A DNA stretch of 64,000 nucleotides from Neobacillus mesonae (GTDB lineage Bacteria > Bacillota > Bacilli > Paenibacillales > Paenibacillaceae). The translations under genes and the position numbers were made by a program. The notes beneath the pieces are model-generated. The model was not told the origin of the DNA. It searched no databases and saw nothing but the letters and a program-made list of their open reading frames with translations. Where the stretch lies: the NCBI GenBank assembly GCA_023715865.1, contig JAMBOW010000010.1, positions 1 to 64,000 of the forward strand, read 5' to 3'. Shown here piece by piece: positions 51,590 through 59,037 of the stretch (the stretch's first letter is position 1; every line of letters begins with the position of its first letter).

Positions 51590-51604
51590 TAATTTAAATA
51601 TTTA

Positions 51605-51694
51605 TTGACAATATAGTAAAATTCTAATATTATCTATACATGAAGCGCTTTCATATTAAAGAAATTTGTATGCCATGTTTCGAAAACGTTTTCC
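51605..51694 (+). promoter_or_regulatory. Promoter and paired operator sites of lipoprotein 2
   Basis: TTGACA at 51605-51610, 17 bases, TATTAT at 51628-51633. Just downstream is TGAAGCGCTTTCA (51641-51653), a cre-like palindrome one base short of the perfect cre. A further palindrome, GAAAACGTTTTC, follows at 51682-51693. The same pair recurs before lipoprotein 3 and before the GH1 gene. Confidence 0.7.
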
Positions 51695-51791
51695 CAACTA
51701 TTGGTAAGTATGTTGTTTCATCAGATTCAATTGCTTTATTAATTTTGTTACAGGAGTTAGGTTCTTGGATAGCAAACTGGAGGGGTTATGA

Positions 51792-53498
51792 ATGGCTAGA
51801 AAGAGATTGAAATTTGCTTTAATTCCGTTACTAGGTATGTCCCTGATTGCAGCGGGCTGCGGCGGAAGCGGAAACAACGGAGGCAGTGCTGAAGAATATA
51901 AAGATACCAGCAATGATACTTCGCCGATTACGTTCACATTTTTTGGGGCAGATACTTCCCCTAACTGGAATCGTATGCAGGATGCAGTTGGTCAAAAAAT
52001 CACAGAAACGACCGGCGTAACGCTGAATGCTGAATTCGCCATGGACGGAGGAAATGACCGTATTTCACTTATGGCAGCTAGCGGAGAATATCCGGATATC
52101 ATCTCACCGAAGGGCAACCTGAGCCAGCTAGTAGATGCCGGTGCGATGATTGACTTAACTGACCTTATTGATAAATATGCACCAAACATCAAAGCGGTAT
52201 ACGGCGATTACATGAACCGCTTGAAATACAGCACAGAGGATGAATCCATTTACGTTCTGCCGACTTATTATCCTGTAGGACAAACGTATTTTGATGCAGG
52301 CGGCGGATTCAAGATCCAGCACCGTGTGCTTCAGGAATTGGGTTATCCTGAGATTCGTACAGTTGAAGATTTCGAAAATGCAATTAGAACCTATTATGAA
52401 AAACATCCGACAACGGACGGTCAGCCGACGATTCCAATCAGTTTGGATGCCGACGACTGGAGAATTATGATTACCGTTACTAACCCAGCGTTCTGGGCAA
52501 CGGGTGCGCCGGATGACGGGGAGTATTTCATCAATCCGGAAACTTATGAAGCATCACTGCATATTAAACGTTCTGAAGAAAGAGAATATTTCCGTTGGCT
52601 GAATGACCTTTACAACGAAGGATTGCTTGATAAGGAAAGCTTCGTTCAAAAGACAGACCAATATAAATCCAAAATCGCCAGCGGCCGCGTGCTTGGTCTG
52701 ATCGATCAGGACTGGGGTTACGCTGATGCAGAAAATGCTTTGAAATCAGCAGGTAAAGCGGATATGACTTACGCGAGCTTCCCTGTAACCTTATCTGAAG
52801 AGTATAAGGATGCATCCTTCCAGGATACAGGCTTTGCATCTGGATGGGGTGTCGGTATTTCCGCTACAAACCCGGATCCGGTGAGAACCATTAAGTTCTT
52901 TGATTACCTGGCTTCCGATGAAGGTCAAGTACTGATGAACTGGGGGATTGAAGGCGAGCAATATACTGTAGATGAGAATGGTACTCGCGTCATTCCTAAA
53001 GATGTATTAGACCAGAAGATTAACAATGCAGCAGCTTTTTCTAAAGAGACAGGCATTGGTTTGTATACGAATATGGCGCCTCATTATGGAGATGGAGTTA
53101 AGGACCCATCAGACAACTACTATACGACAAACTTCCCTGAACAAATCGTTGAATCTTACTCAGATGTAGAGAAAGAGACACTGGCACAGTATAGTGCAAC
53201 GACTTGGAAGGACCTCTTTCCGCAAGAGGATGAATTCCCTGTTAAAGAGTGGGGGGCAGCTTATAACCTTGCAACTCCTACAGGAGGAGAATATCAAGTA
53301 GCATATCAGAAAACTCAGGACATCATGAGAAAGAGAATTCCAGAAGCAATTCTTTCATCTTCAGACAACTTCGACAAGATCTATGACACTATGCTGAGTG
53401 AGCTAGATAAAGCTGGTGCAGTAGAAATGGAAGCGACTTATACCGAGCTGATTAAAGAGCGTGTGGAGCTCTGGAGCGGAGAAACAACAGCAGAATAA
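51792..53498 (+). CDS. Substrate-binding lipoprotein 2, LplA type
   Basis: A 568-residue paralog of lipoprotein 1, with the lipobox LIAAGC (Cys23) and a GGSGNNGG linker. The core is the same (SPITFTFFGADTSPNWNRMQDAVG; DADDWRIMITVTNPAFWATGA; ASGRVLGLIDQDWGYADAENALKS). It has its own strong promoter, cre-like site, palindrome and terminator, so it is an independent transcription unit. It probably supplies the same permease pair with a different or additional binding specificity. Confidence 0.92.
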   Translation: MARKRLKFALIPLLGMSLIAAGCGGSGNNGGSAEEYKDTSNDTSPITFTFFGADTSPNWNRMQDAVGQKITETTGVTLNAEFAMDGGNDRISLMAASGEYPDIISPKGNLSQLVDAGAMIDLTDLIDKYAPNIKAVYGDYMNRLKYSTEDESIYVLPTYYPVGQTYFDAGGGFKIQHRVLQELGYPEIRTVEDFENAIRTYYEKHPTTDGQPTIPISLDADDWRIMITVTNPAFWATGAPDDGEYFINPETYEASLHIKRSEEREYFRWLNDLYNEGLLDKESFVQKTDQYKSKIASGRVLGLIDQDWGYADAENALKSAGKADMTYASFPVTLSEEYKDASFQDTGFASGWGVGISATNPDPVRTIKFFDYLASDEGQVLMNWGIEGEQYTVDENGTRVIPKDVLDQKINNAAAFSKETGIGLYTNMAPHYGDGVKDPSDNYYTTNFPEQIVESYSDVEKETLAQYSATTWKDLFPQEDEFPVKEWGAAYNLATPTGGEYQVAYQKTQDIMRKRIPEAILSSSDNFDKIYDTMLSELDKAGAVEMEATYTELIKERVELWSGETTAE

Positions 53499-53518
53499 GC
53501 TGGAGCTAAATCAATTGA

Positions 53519-53547
53519 GAAAGAGCCTTTATAGGCTCTTTTTTTTA
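53519..53547 (+). terminator. Terminator after lipoprotein 2
   Basis: AAGAGCCT pairs with AGGCTCTT around TTAT, followed by eight T. Confidence 0.9.
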
Positions 53548-53580
53548 TTGAAATTTAATAATTAATTTTCAAAAAAAAGA

Positions 53581-53654
53581 TTGACTTCCGCCAGGTAATT
53601 TCATACAATGAATGTATTGAAAGCACTTACATCCTTTTTTTCGAAAACGTTCTC
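53581..53654 (+). promoter_or_regulatory. Promoter and paired operator sites of lipoprotein 3
   Basis: TTGACT at 53581-53586, 17 bases, TACAAT at 53604-53609. TGAAAGCACTTACA at 53618-53631 matches cre at 13 of 14 positions. GAAAACGTTCTC (one change from the palindrome GAAAACGTTTTC) lies at 53643-53654. A leader of about 240 bases separates this from the start codon, including several long T runs and no clear terminator. Confidence 0.72.
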
Positions 53655-53859
53655 CGCAACTTAGATTTCACTCAATAATTAATATATTCACACCTTCGCA
53701 GCAACATTATTAGTTTTCTTACCTAATTTATTCAAAGTTATTAAAGCGCTTATATTGTCAGTTCTATTTATTTTATGTAAATTTTCTTTTACTTCTTTAT
53801 CGGTATAAACAGGAACACCTGTTATACATATAAAAGCTTTTTAAGGGGGATTACAGAAA

Positions 53860-55557
53860 ATGAAGCACAAAGCGCCAAAGACAATCGCTATGTTGCTGCT
53901 TGCAAGCACAATGTTATTCACTGCTGCCTGCGGAAATACAAATGAAGAAGCAGGTACAGGGACTGAGGGTTCAGATTCAACCGAACCGATTACTTTGACT
54001 TTCTTCGGAGCGGATGCAAGCCCGAACTGGAACAAGATGCAGGATGCTGTTGGTCAGAAGATTATTGAAGAGACTGGCGTAACAATTAATGCGGAATATG
54101 ATATTTCCAGCGGCGGCGGAGATGACAAAATCGCCCTTATGGCAGCGAGCGGAGATTATCCGGACCTCATTTTCCCTAAAGGCAACTTGTCCAAACTTGT
54201 TGATGCCGGGGCAATGATTGACCTTACCGATCTGATAGAAGAGCACGCACCTAACTTGAAAAAACTTTATGAAGGTCAAATGGATCGTCTTAAATATAGC
54301 CTTGAAGATCCAGCTATCTATGCACTCCCTACAAATGCTGGTGTAGGCCAAATTTATTTTGATGCAGGAGGCGGTTTCAACCTTCAGCATAAAGTAGTAA
54401 AAGAACTTGGATATCCAGAAATCAAAACACTCGACGATTTTGAGACTGCCCTTCGTGAATATTATGCAAAACATCCGACAACCGAAGATGGACAGCCAAC
54501 GATCCCACTCACACTTAGCGCAGACGGCTGGAGAATCATGATTACGGTTACAAATCCAGCATTTGGAGCAACGGGTGCTCCGGATGACGGTGAATACTAC
54601 ATTAACCCAGAAACTTATGAAGCAATGCTTCATTACAAACGCCCTGAGGAAAAAGAATATTTCCGCTGGCTCAATAAAATGTACAATGAAGGACTGCTTG
54701 ATAAAGACAGCTTTATCCAGAAAGATGACCAATATAAAGCTAAAATCGCCAGCGGACGCGTACTTGGTTTGATTGACCAAGGGTGGGCATATGGTGATGC
54801 TGAGAATGCTCTGAAGACAGCAGGTAAGTATGACGAGACATACGGTCACTATCCTGTATCACTGGATGAGACATTCAAGCGTGCAGACTTCCAAGATATC
54901 GGACTGGATGCTTACGGTATTGGTATCACAACCAGCAATGAAGATCCTGTACGTACGATTAAATTCCTTGACTGGCTTGCTTCTGATGAAGCTCAAGTCC
55001 TTCTTAACTGGGGAATTGAAGGCGAACATTACGTTCTAGAAGACGGTGTTCGTAAGATACCTGAAGATGTGCAAGAACGGAAAAGTAATGACAATGCGAA
55101 CTTTACTAAAGAAACCGGGATCAGCCTTTACACTGTCTTCAGTGCACATTATGGTGACGGCGTAAAAGATCCATCAGGCAATTATTATACAACGAACTTC
55201 CCTGAAGAAATTGTTAAGAATTATCACGAAGCTGAGAAGGAAACTCTTGCAGGATATGGCGTAGAAACTTGGAAGGACCTGTTCCCATCTGAGGATGAAT
55301 TCCCAGTTAAAGAATGGGGAGCAGCTTACAATATGCCAGTTCCGTCCAATACGGATTACAATGTAACCTTCCAGAAGACACAGGATATTATCCAAAAACG
55401 TATTCCTGAAGCCATTGTATCTACACCGGATAAATTTGATCAAATCTATGACACGATGCTGACTGAGGTAGACAAAGCCGGAGCAGTGGAGATGGAACAG
55501 CAGTATACCGAATGGGTTAAAGCTCGTGTAGAATTGTGGACAGGTAAGGATCTGTAA
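53860..55557 (+). CDS. Substrate-binding lipoprotein 3, LplA type
   Basis: A 565-residue third paralog. The lipobox is FTAACG (Cys24). The opening is EPITLTFFGADASPNWNKMQDAVG. Two changes fall in the otherwise conserved motif: DADDWR becomes SADGWR, and NPAFWATGA becomes NPAFGATGA, so a tryptophan likely to stack on sugar is lost. The glycine linker of paralogs 1 and 2 is replaced by an acidic one. It has its own promoter and operator pair. A different ligand is likely. Confidence 0.92.
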   Translation: MKHKAPKTIAMLLLASTMLFTAACGNTNEEAGTGTEGSDSTEPITLTFFGADASPNWNKMQDAVGQKIIEETGVTINAEYDISSGGGDDKIALMAASGDYPDLIFPKGNLSKLVDAGAMIDLTDLIEEHAPNLKKLYEGQMDRLKYSLEDPAIYALPTNAGVGQIYFDAGGGFNLQHKVVKELGYPEIKTLDDFETALREYYAKHPTTEDGQPTIPLTLSADGWRIMITVTNPAFGATGAPDDGEYYINPETYEAMLHYKRPEEKEYFRWLNKMYNEGLLDKDSFIQKDDQYKAKIASGRVLGLIDQGWAYGDAENALKTAGKYDETYGHYPVSLDETFKRADFQDIGLDAYGIGITTSNEDPVRTIKFLDWLASDEAQVLLNWGIEGEHYVLEDGVRKIPEDVQERKSNDNANFTKETGISLYTVFSAHYGDGVKDPSGNYYTTNFPEEIVKNYHEAEKETLAGYGVETWKDLFPSEDEFPVKEWGAAYNMPVPSNTDYNVTFQKTQDIIQKRIPEAIVSTPDKFDQIYDTMLTEVDKAGAVEMEQQYTEWVKARVELWTGKDL

Positions 55558-55577
55558 TCTCATCTAGAATGATTTAT

Positions 55578-55615
55578 AACAGCGGCGTAAGGACGTATCT
55601 CCTCGCGCCGCTGTT
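55578..55615 (+). terminator. Terminator-like hairpin after lipoprotein 3
   Basis: AACAGCGGCG pairs perfectly with CGCCGCTGTT around an 18-base loop. Only three or four T follow. Confidence 0.65.
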
Positions 55616-55625
55616 TCAAATTTCA

Positions 55626-55750
55626 TTGACCGAAATAAGAATATCAACTATAATTCATGTATTATATCTGAAAGCACTTACAGTATCTCTTAAAGTTAAT
55701 TGATGTTTATCGGTTAACTTTCATTTTATCGCAATTTCGAAAACGTTTTA
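55626..55750 (+). promoter_or_regulatory. Promoter and paired operator sites of the GH1 gene
   Basis: TTGACC at 55626-55631, 17 bases, TATAAT at 55649-55654. TGAAAGCACTTACA at 55669-55682 is the same 14-base cre as at lipoprotein 3. An inverted repeat AAAGTTAA/TTAACTTT spans 55692-55721. GAAAACGTTTTA lies at 55739-55750. The shared sites suggest co-regulation with the lipoproteins. Confidence 0.72.
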
Positions 55751-55833
55751 GATATTCGAAATTACATCATTTCATTCGAGAGAGATGCTTAAGAATGGAT
55801 GAAAATATGAATAAATAAATGGGGGAAGTTCAA

Positions 55834-57183
55834 ATGACGATTTTTCAATTTCCTAAGGATTTCAAATGGGGAACCGCTACAGCTGCTTATCAGATCGAGG
55901 GAGCGGCTCAGGAAGATGGGAGAGGTCCTTCCATTTGGGATACTTTTGCGAAGACACCAGGTAAAGTATTTAACGGAGATAACGGGGATATCGCATGCGA
56001 CAGCTACCATCGCTTTGAAGAAGATATTGAACTCATGAAGCAGCTGGGAATTAAAACTTATCGTTTCTCGGTATCATGGACACGGATTCTTCCAGATGGC
56101 GACGGTGAGATCAATCAAGCGGGCCTCGATTTTTACCATCGTTTTGTAGACAAATTGCTTGAGAACGACATTGAACCGTTCTGTACATTGTATCACTGGG
56201 ATCTTCCCCAAACGCTTCAAGATGTCGGCGGCTGGGAGAGCCAGAGAACGATTGAAGCATTTGTTAAATATTCAGACATCATGTTCCGCGAGTTTAATGG
56301 CAAAGTAAAGAGCTGGCTGACATTTAATGAACCGTGGTGTATCGCCTTCCTGTCCAACCTGCTCGGCGCTCACGCACCAGGCAACAGAGACCTTCAGACT
56401 GCGCTTAACGTAGGGCATGGACTGCTTCTGGCACACGGTAAATCGGTTAAGAAGTTCCGTGAGCTTGGCGTAGAGGGGAAAATCGGAATCGCTCCAAACA
56501 TGGAATGGGCTGTACCTTACAGCAAATCAGAAGCGGACAAGGCAGCGAGTGAACGCCATATCGCTTGGTTTGCTGACTGGTTCTTGGATCCCGTTTTTAA
56601 AGGAGAATACCCTCAGTTTATGGTTGATTGGTTCGCAGAGGCCGGGGCTAAGGTGGAAGTAAAGCCGGGAGATATGGAGATCATATCACAGCCGATTGAC
56701 CATCTTGGAGTTAACTATTATACAATGAGCGTTGACCGCTATAATCCGGATGCAGGAGTGCTTGGATTTGAGCAGGTTGATATGGGGCTCGTTCAGACGG
56801 ATATCGGGTGGCCGGTTGAATCCCGGGGATTGTATGAAGCACTGCATCACTTGCAGAAGTACGGAAACATTGAAATTTACATCACAGAGAACGGTGCTTG
56901 CATCAATGATGAAGTGGAAAACGGACAGGTAAAAGACTTCCGCCGTATTTCTTATTTGCAGCAGCATATCGCGCAATTGCACAGAGCAATCACAGACGGA
57001 ATTAACCTAAAAGGATACATGGCTTGGTCCATGATGGATAACTTTGAATGGGCAGAGGGATATCGTATGAGATTCGGTCTTGTCCATGTCGATTATCGTT
57101 CGCTTGTGCGTACGCCAAAGGAAAGCTTCTATTGGTATCAAAACGTAATTCGAAACAACTGGTTGGAAACAAGACCTGTGTAA
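55834..57183 (+). CDS. bglA: GH1 beta-glucosidase
   Basis: A 449-residue cytoplasmic enzyme that hydrolyses beta-glucosides such as cellobiose. The start at 55834 follows GGGGGAAG. The acid/base is E166 (TFNEPW) and the nucleophile is E352 (ITENGA), the same spacing as in Paenibacillus polymyxa BglA. The N terminus FPKDFKWGTATAAYQIEG and the aglycone/glycone WSMMDNFEWAEGY motif are typical of GH1. It shares its operator pair with lipoproteins 2 and 3, so the importer may deliver beta-linked oligosaccharides to it. Confidence 0.95.
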   Translation: MTIFQFPKDFKWGTATAAYQIEGAAQEDGRGPSIWDTFAKTPGKVFNGDNGDIACDSYHRFEEDIELMKQLGIKTYRFSVSWTRILPDGDGEINQAGLDFYHRFVDKLLENDIEPFCTLYHWDLPQTLQDVGGWESQRTIEAFVKYSDIMFREFNGKVKSWLTFNEPWCIAFLSNLLGAHAPGNRDLQTALNVGHGLLLAHGKSVKKFRELGVEGKIGIAPNMEWAVPYSKSEADKAASERHIAWFADWFLDPVFKGEYPQFMVDWFAEAGAKVEVKPGDMEIISQPIDHLGVNYYTMSVDRYNPDAGVLGFEQVDMGLVQTDIGWPVESRGLYEALHHLQKYGNIEIYITENGACINDEVENGQVKDFRRISYLQQHIAQLHRAITDGINLKGYMAWSMMDNFEWAEGYRMRFGLVHVDYRSLVRTPKESFYWYQNVIRNNWLETRPV

Positions 57184-57220
57184 TGCCTTAGTCCTGTTCG
57201 AAGATCTAGACCTACTATAT

Positions 57221-57256
57221 ATAACCGTTGCAGATTAACTGCAACGGTTTTTTCTT
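57221..57256 (+). terminator. Terminator after the GH1 gene
   Basis: AACCGTTGCAG pairs perfectly with CTGCAACGGTT, then six T. Confidence 0.92.
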
Positions 57257-57551
57257 TTTTTATAAGGTAAGGTGGACTAATTATTGATAGAGAAAATTAT
57301 AGAATACAGAGATCTAAGGATGACAAACACACCATTTTAGGCCGAAAAGGCGTTTGAATTAAGGCGGAATTGTGAAGTGTCAATGAATAAAATCAAGTTA
57401 TCTATTGTAAAAATAAGGGTAAAAGCCTTTAATTTCAAAAATAATGAAATATTTTTGACTAAAATTTGAACAAATAGTGAACAATTCTTCTTGAAGTGTG
57501 ATATATTAAAAGTAGTAAGCACTTACAAAATTTAGAAGGAGTTGACTTACG
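57257..57551 (+). other. Intergenic region before the small membrane protein
   Basis: AT-rich, about 290 bases, no supported reading frame. A cre-like AGTAAGCACTTACA (57514-57527, 12 of 14) lies just before the next gene's ribosome binding site. A TATATT at 57502-57507 could be its -10 box with a weak -35. Confidence 0.5.
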
Positions 57552-57824
57552 ATGATTGTGAACAAACCGGCACGTGTCAGCGCTGCAAGGGAGAAGGATA
57601 GTCAAGCTGTACGCATGGTGTTCATGATGACCGTTATGGCATGGGTTGCCCTGATCACTGGGGTTGTCATCTGTTTGTTTAACCTTCATGCACTAACGAA
57701 CAGCAACATGGGAATTATGGTGGGTATAGGCTTTTTAGTGGGTAGCGTCTATATTTATTTTATAGGAAAAGCAATGGGGCTTCTCGATCTTCACCGCAAA
57801 GATCGGAATTCAGAAGAGTCTTAA
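57552..57824 (+). CDS. Small membrane protein of unknown function
   Basis: A 90-residue protein with two hydrophobic helices (about residues 23-44 and 52-74) joined by a short loop and flanked by basic and acidic tails (ARVSAAREKDSQ; DLHRKDRNSEES). AAGGAG precedes the ATG. I do not recognise the family. It has its own terminator and lies before qoxABCD. The cre-like repeat in front suggests control by carbon supply. Confidence 0.7.
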   Translation: MIVNKPARVSAAREKDSQAVRMVFMMTVMAWVALITGVVICLFNLHALTNSNMGIMVGIGFLVGSVYIYFIGKAMGLLDLHRKDRNSEES

Positions 57825-57877
57825 GTAAGGTTATGAGGGAGAGGAAAATGACTGTTTCAAACAGCTCAATATTTGGT

Positions 57878-57931
57878 AAAGAGCCTTAGTTGAGAAACCC
57901 GCGTGGGTTTTGCATACTAAGGCTCTTTTTG
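57878..57931 (+). terminator. Terminator after the small membrane protein
   Basis: AAAGAGCCTTAGT pairs with ACTAAGGCTCTTT. An inner AAACCC/GGGTTT stem is present. Five T follow. Confidence 0.88.
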
Positions 57932-57957
57932 CTGTGAATTGCAAGGAATAACATCAT

Positions 57958-57977
57958 TTGTGAGAAAAAATTCACAA
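57958..57977. promoter_or_regulatory. TTGTGA/TCACAA inverted repeat upstream of the qox operon
   Basis: TTGTGA-N8-TCACAA resembles the Rex redox-operator, whose halves are the same but usually six bases apart. It is about 120 bases before the oxidase genes. A nearby palindrome ACAAATTTGT (57995-58004) is also present. A role in oxygen or NADH control is plausible but unproven. Confidence 0.4.
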
Positions 57978-58098
57978 ATTTAACGATCAAATTCGACAAA
58001 TTTGTTAACAAGAGTTTTATTGTCATGAATTTCTGATATCTTTAGGGGGAAGATAATAGCATCGTTTGTAATAGTGCATTAAAGGAGAGGGGATCAAG

Positions 58099-59007
58099 AT
58101 GGATAAAAAACCTAGATCGCTTTCCAAAATCATTCTTGCAGTAGTGATTACGCTCCTTACCTTGGGCGTGATGATTTGGTCACTCTTTGCAGATGAGAAC
58201 GGAAAATACGTTGTACTCGATCCAAGCGGACCGATCGGCGAAGCACAAAAGGATTTGATCATTATTTCAACCATTTTGTGTGCGATCATCATCGTACCAA
58301 CATTAATACTGGTCGGTGTTATTGTATGGAAGTACCGCGATACACCTGGAAACAAAGCGAAATATACACCTAACTGGGCGCACAGCACAGTTGCCGAGAT
58401 TATATGGTGGGGAATTCCTATTCTGATCATCATTGTACTTGGTGCAGTCACTGTGCGCTATACGTATGCAACGGAGCCTTCGAAACCGCTCGTGTCTGAC
58501 AAGGAGCCGATTACAATTCAAGTTACATCTTTGGACTGGAAATGGCTGTTTATGTACCCGGATGAGAATGTAGCAACTGTAAATACACTCACGATTCCGG
58601 AAGATACGCCGATTCGTTTCGAATTAACATCTGATGCGCCGATGAACTCCTTCTGGATTCCGGAGCTTGGCGGTCAAATGTACACAATGTCGGGAATGGC
58701 TATGGTGCTACATCTTCAAGCAGATGAACAGGGTACCTTCATGGGCTCAGGTGCGAACTTCTCAGGAGAGCATTTCAAAGACATGTCTTTTGATGTCCAT
58801 GCTGTTTCTGATGAAGAGTACACCAACTGGGTGAATGAAGTGAAACTGAATTCTCAGCCGCTTACAGCTGAATCTTATGAGCAATTGGCAGAGCCGAGCG
58901 TTGAGGAAGAGCAATACTTCTCCGCTTTCCCTGACGGATTGTTCAATGACATTGTTACAAAATACGTAGTGGATAAAGAAGCTACAACGGAAACAACGCA
59001 CGAATAA
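58099..59007 (+). CDS. qoxA: Quinol oxidase subunit II
   Basis: A 302-residue subunit II of a haem-copper oxidase. There is an N-terminal hydrophobic segment (residues 10-30) and two more helices (about 50-75 and 98-120), then an extracytoplasmic cupredoxin domain. The CuA ligands of cytochrome c oxidase are missing: in place of a CxxxC segment the protein reads SGANFSGEHFKDMSF, as in QoxA/CyoA. It therefore takes electrons from quinol. AAAGGAGAGG precedes the ATG. It is the first gene of qoxABCD. Confidence 0.93.
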   Translation: MDKKPRSLSKIILAVVITLLTLGVMIWSLFADENGKYVVLDPSGPIGEAQKDLIIISTILCAIIIVPTLILVGVIVWKYRDTPGNKAKYTPNWAHSTVAEIIWWGIPILIIIVLGAVTVRYTYATEPSKPLVSDKEPITIQVTSLDWKWLFMYPDENVATVNTLTIPEDTPIRFELTSDAPMNSFWIPELGGQMYTMSGMAMVLHLQADEQGTFMGSGANFSGEHFKDMSFDVHAVSDEEYTNWVNEVKLNSQPLTAESYEQLAEPSVEEEQYFSAFPDGLFNDIVTKYVVDKEATTETTHE

Positions 59008-59037
59008 TTTAAATAGTTCGAAAGGAGGCCCTAATTC

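Noticed and set aside
53977..54849. A 290-codon minus-strand reading frame opposite lipoprotein 3
   Set aside because: It is antisense to a conserved lipoprotein gene and its composition (Cys, Ile, Phe rich) is that of a shadow frame.
49781..55557. Assembly duplication as the explanation for three similar lipoproteins
   Set aside because: The three genes differ at many positions, have distinct linkers and signal peptides, and different flanking promoters and terminators.
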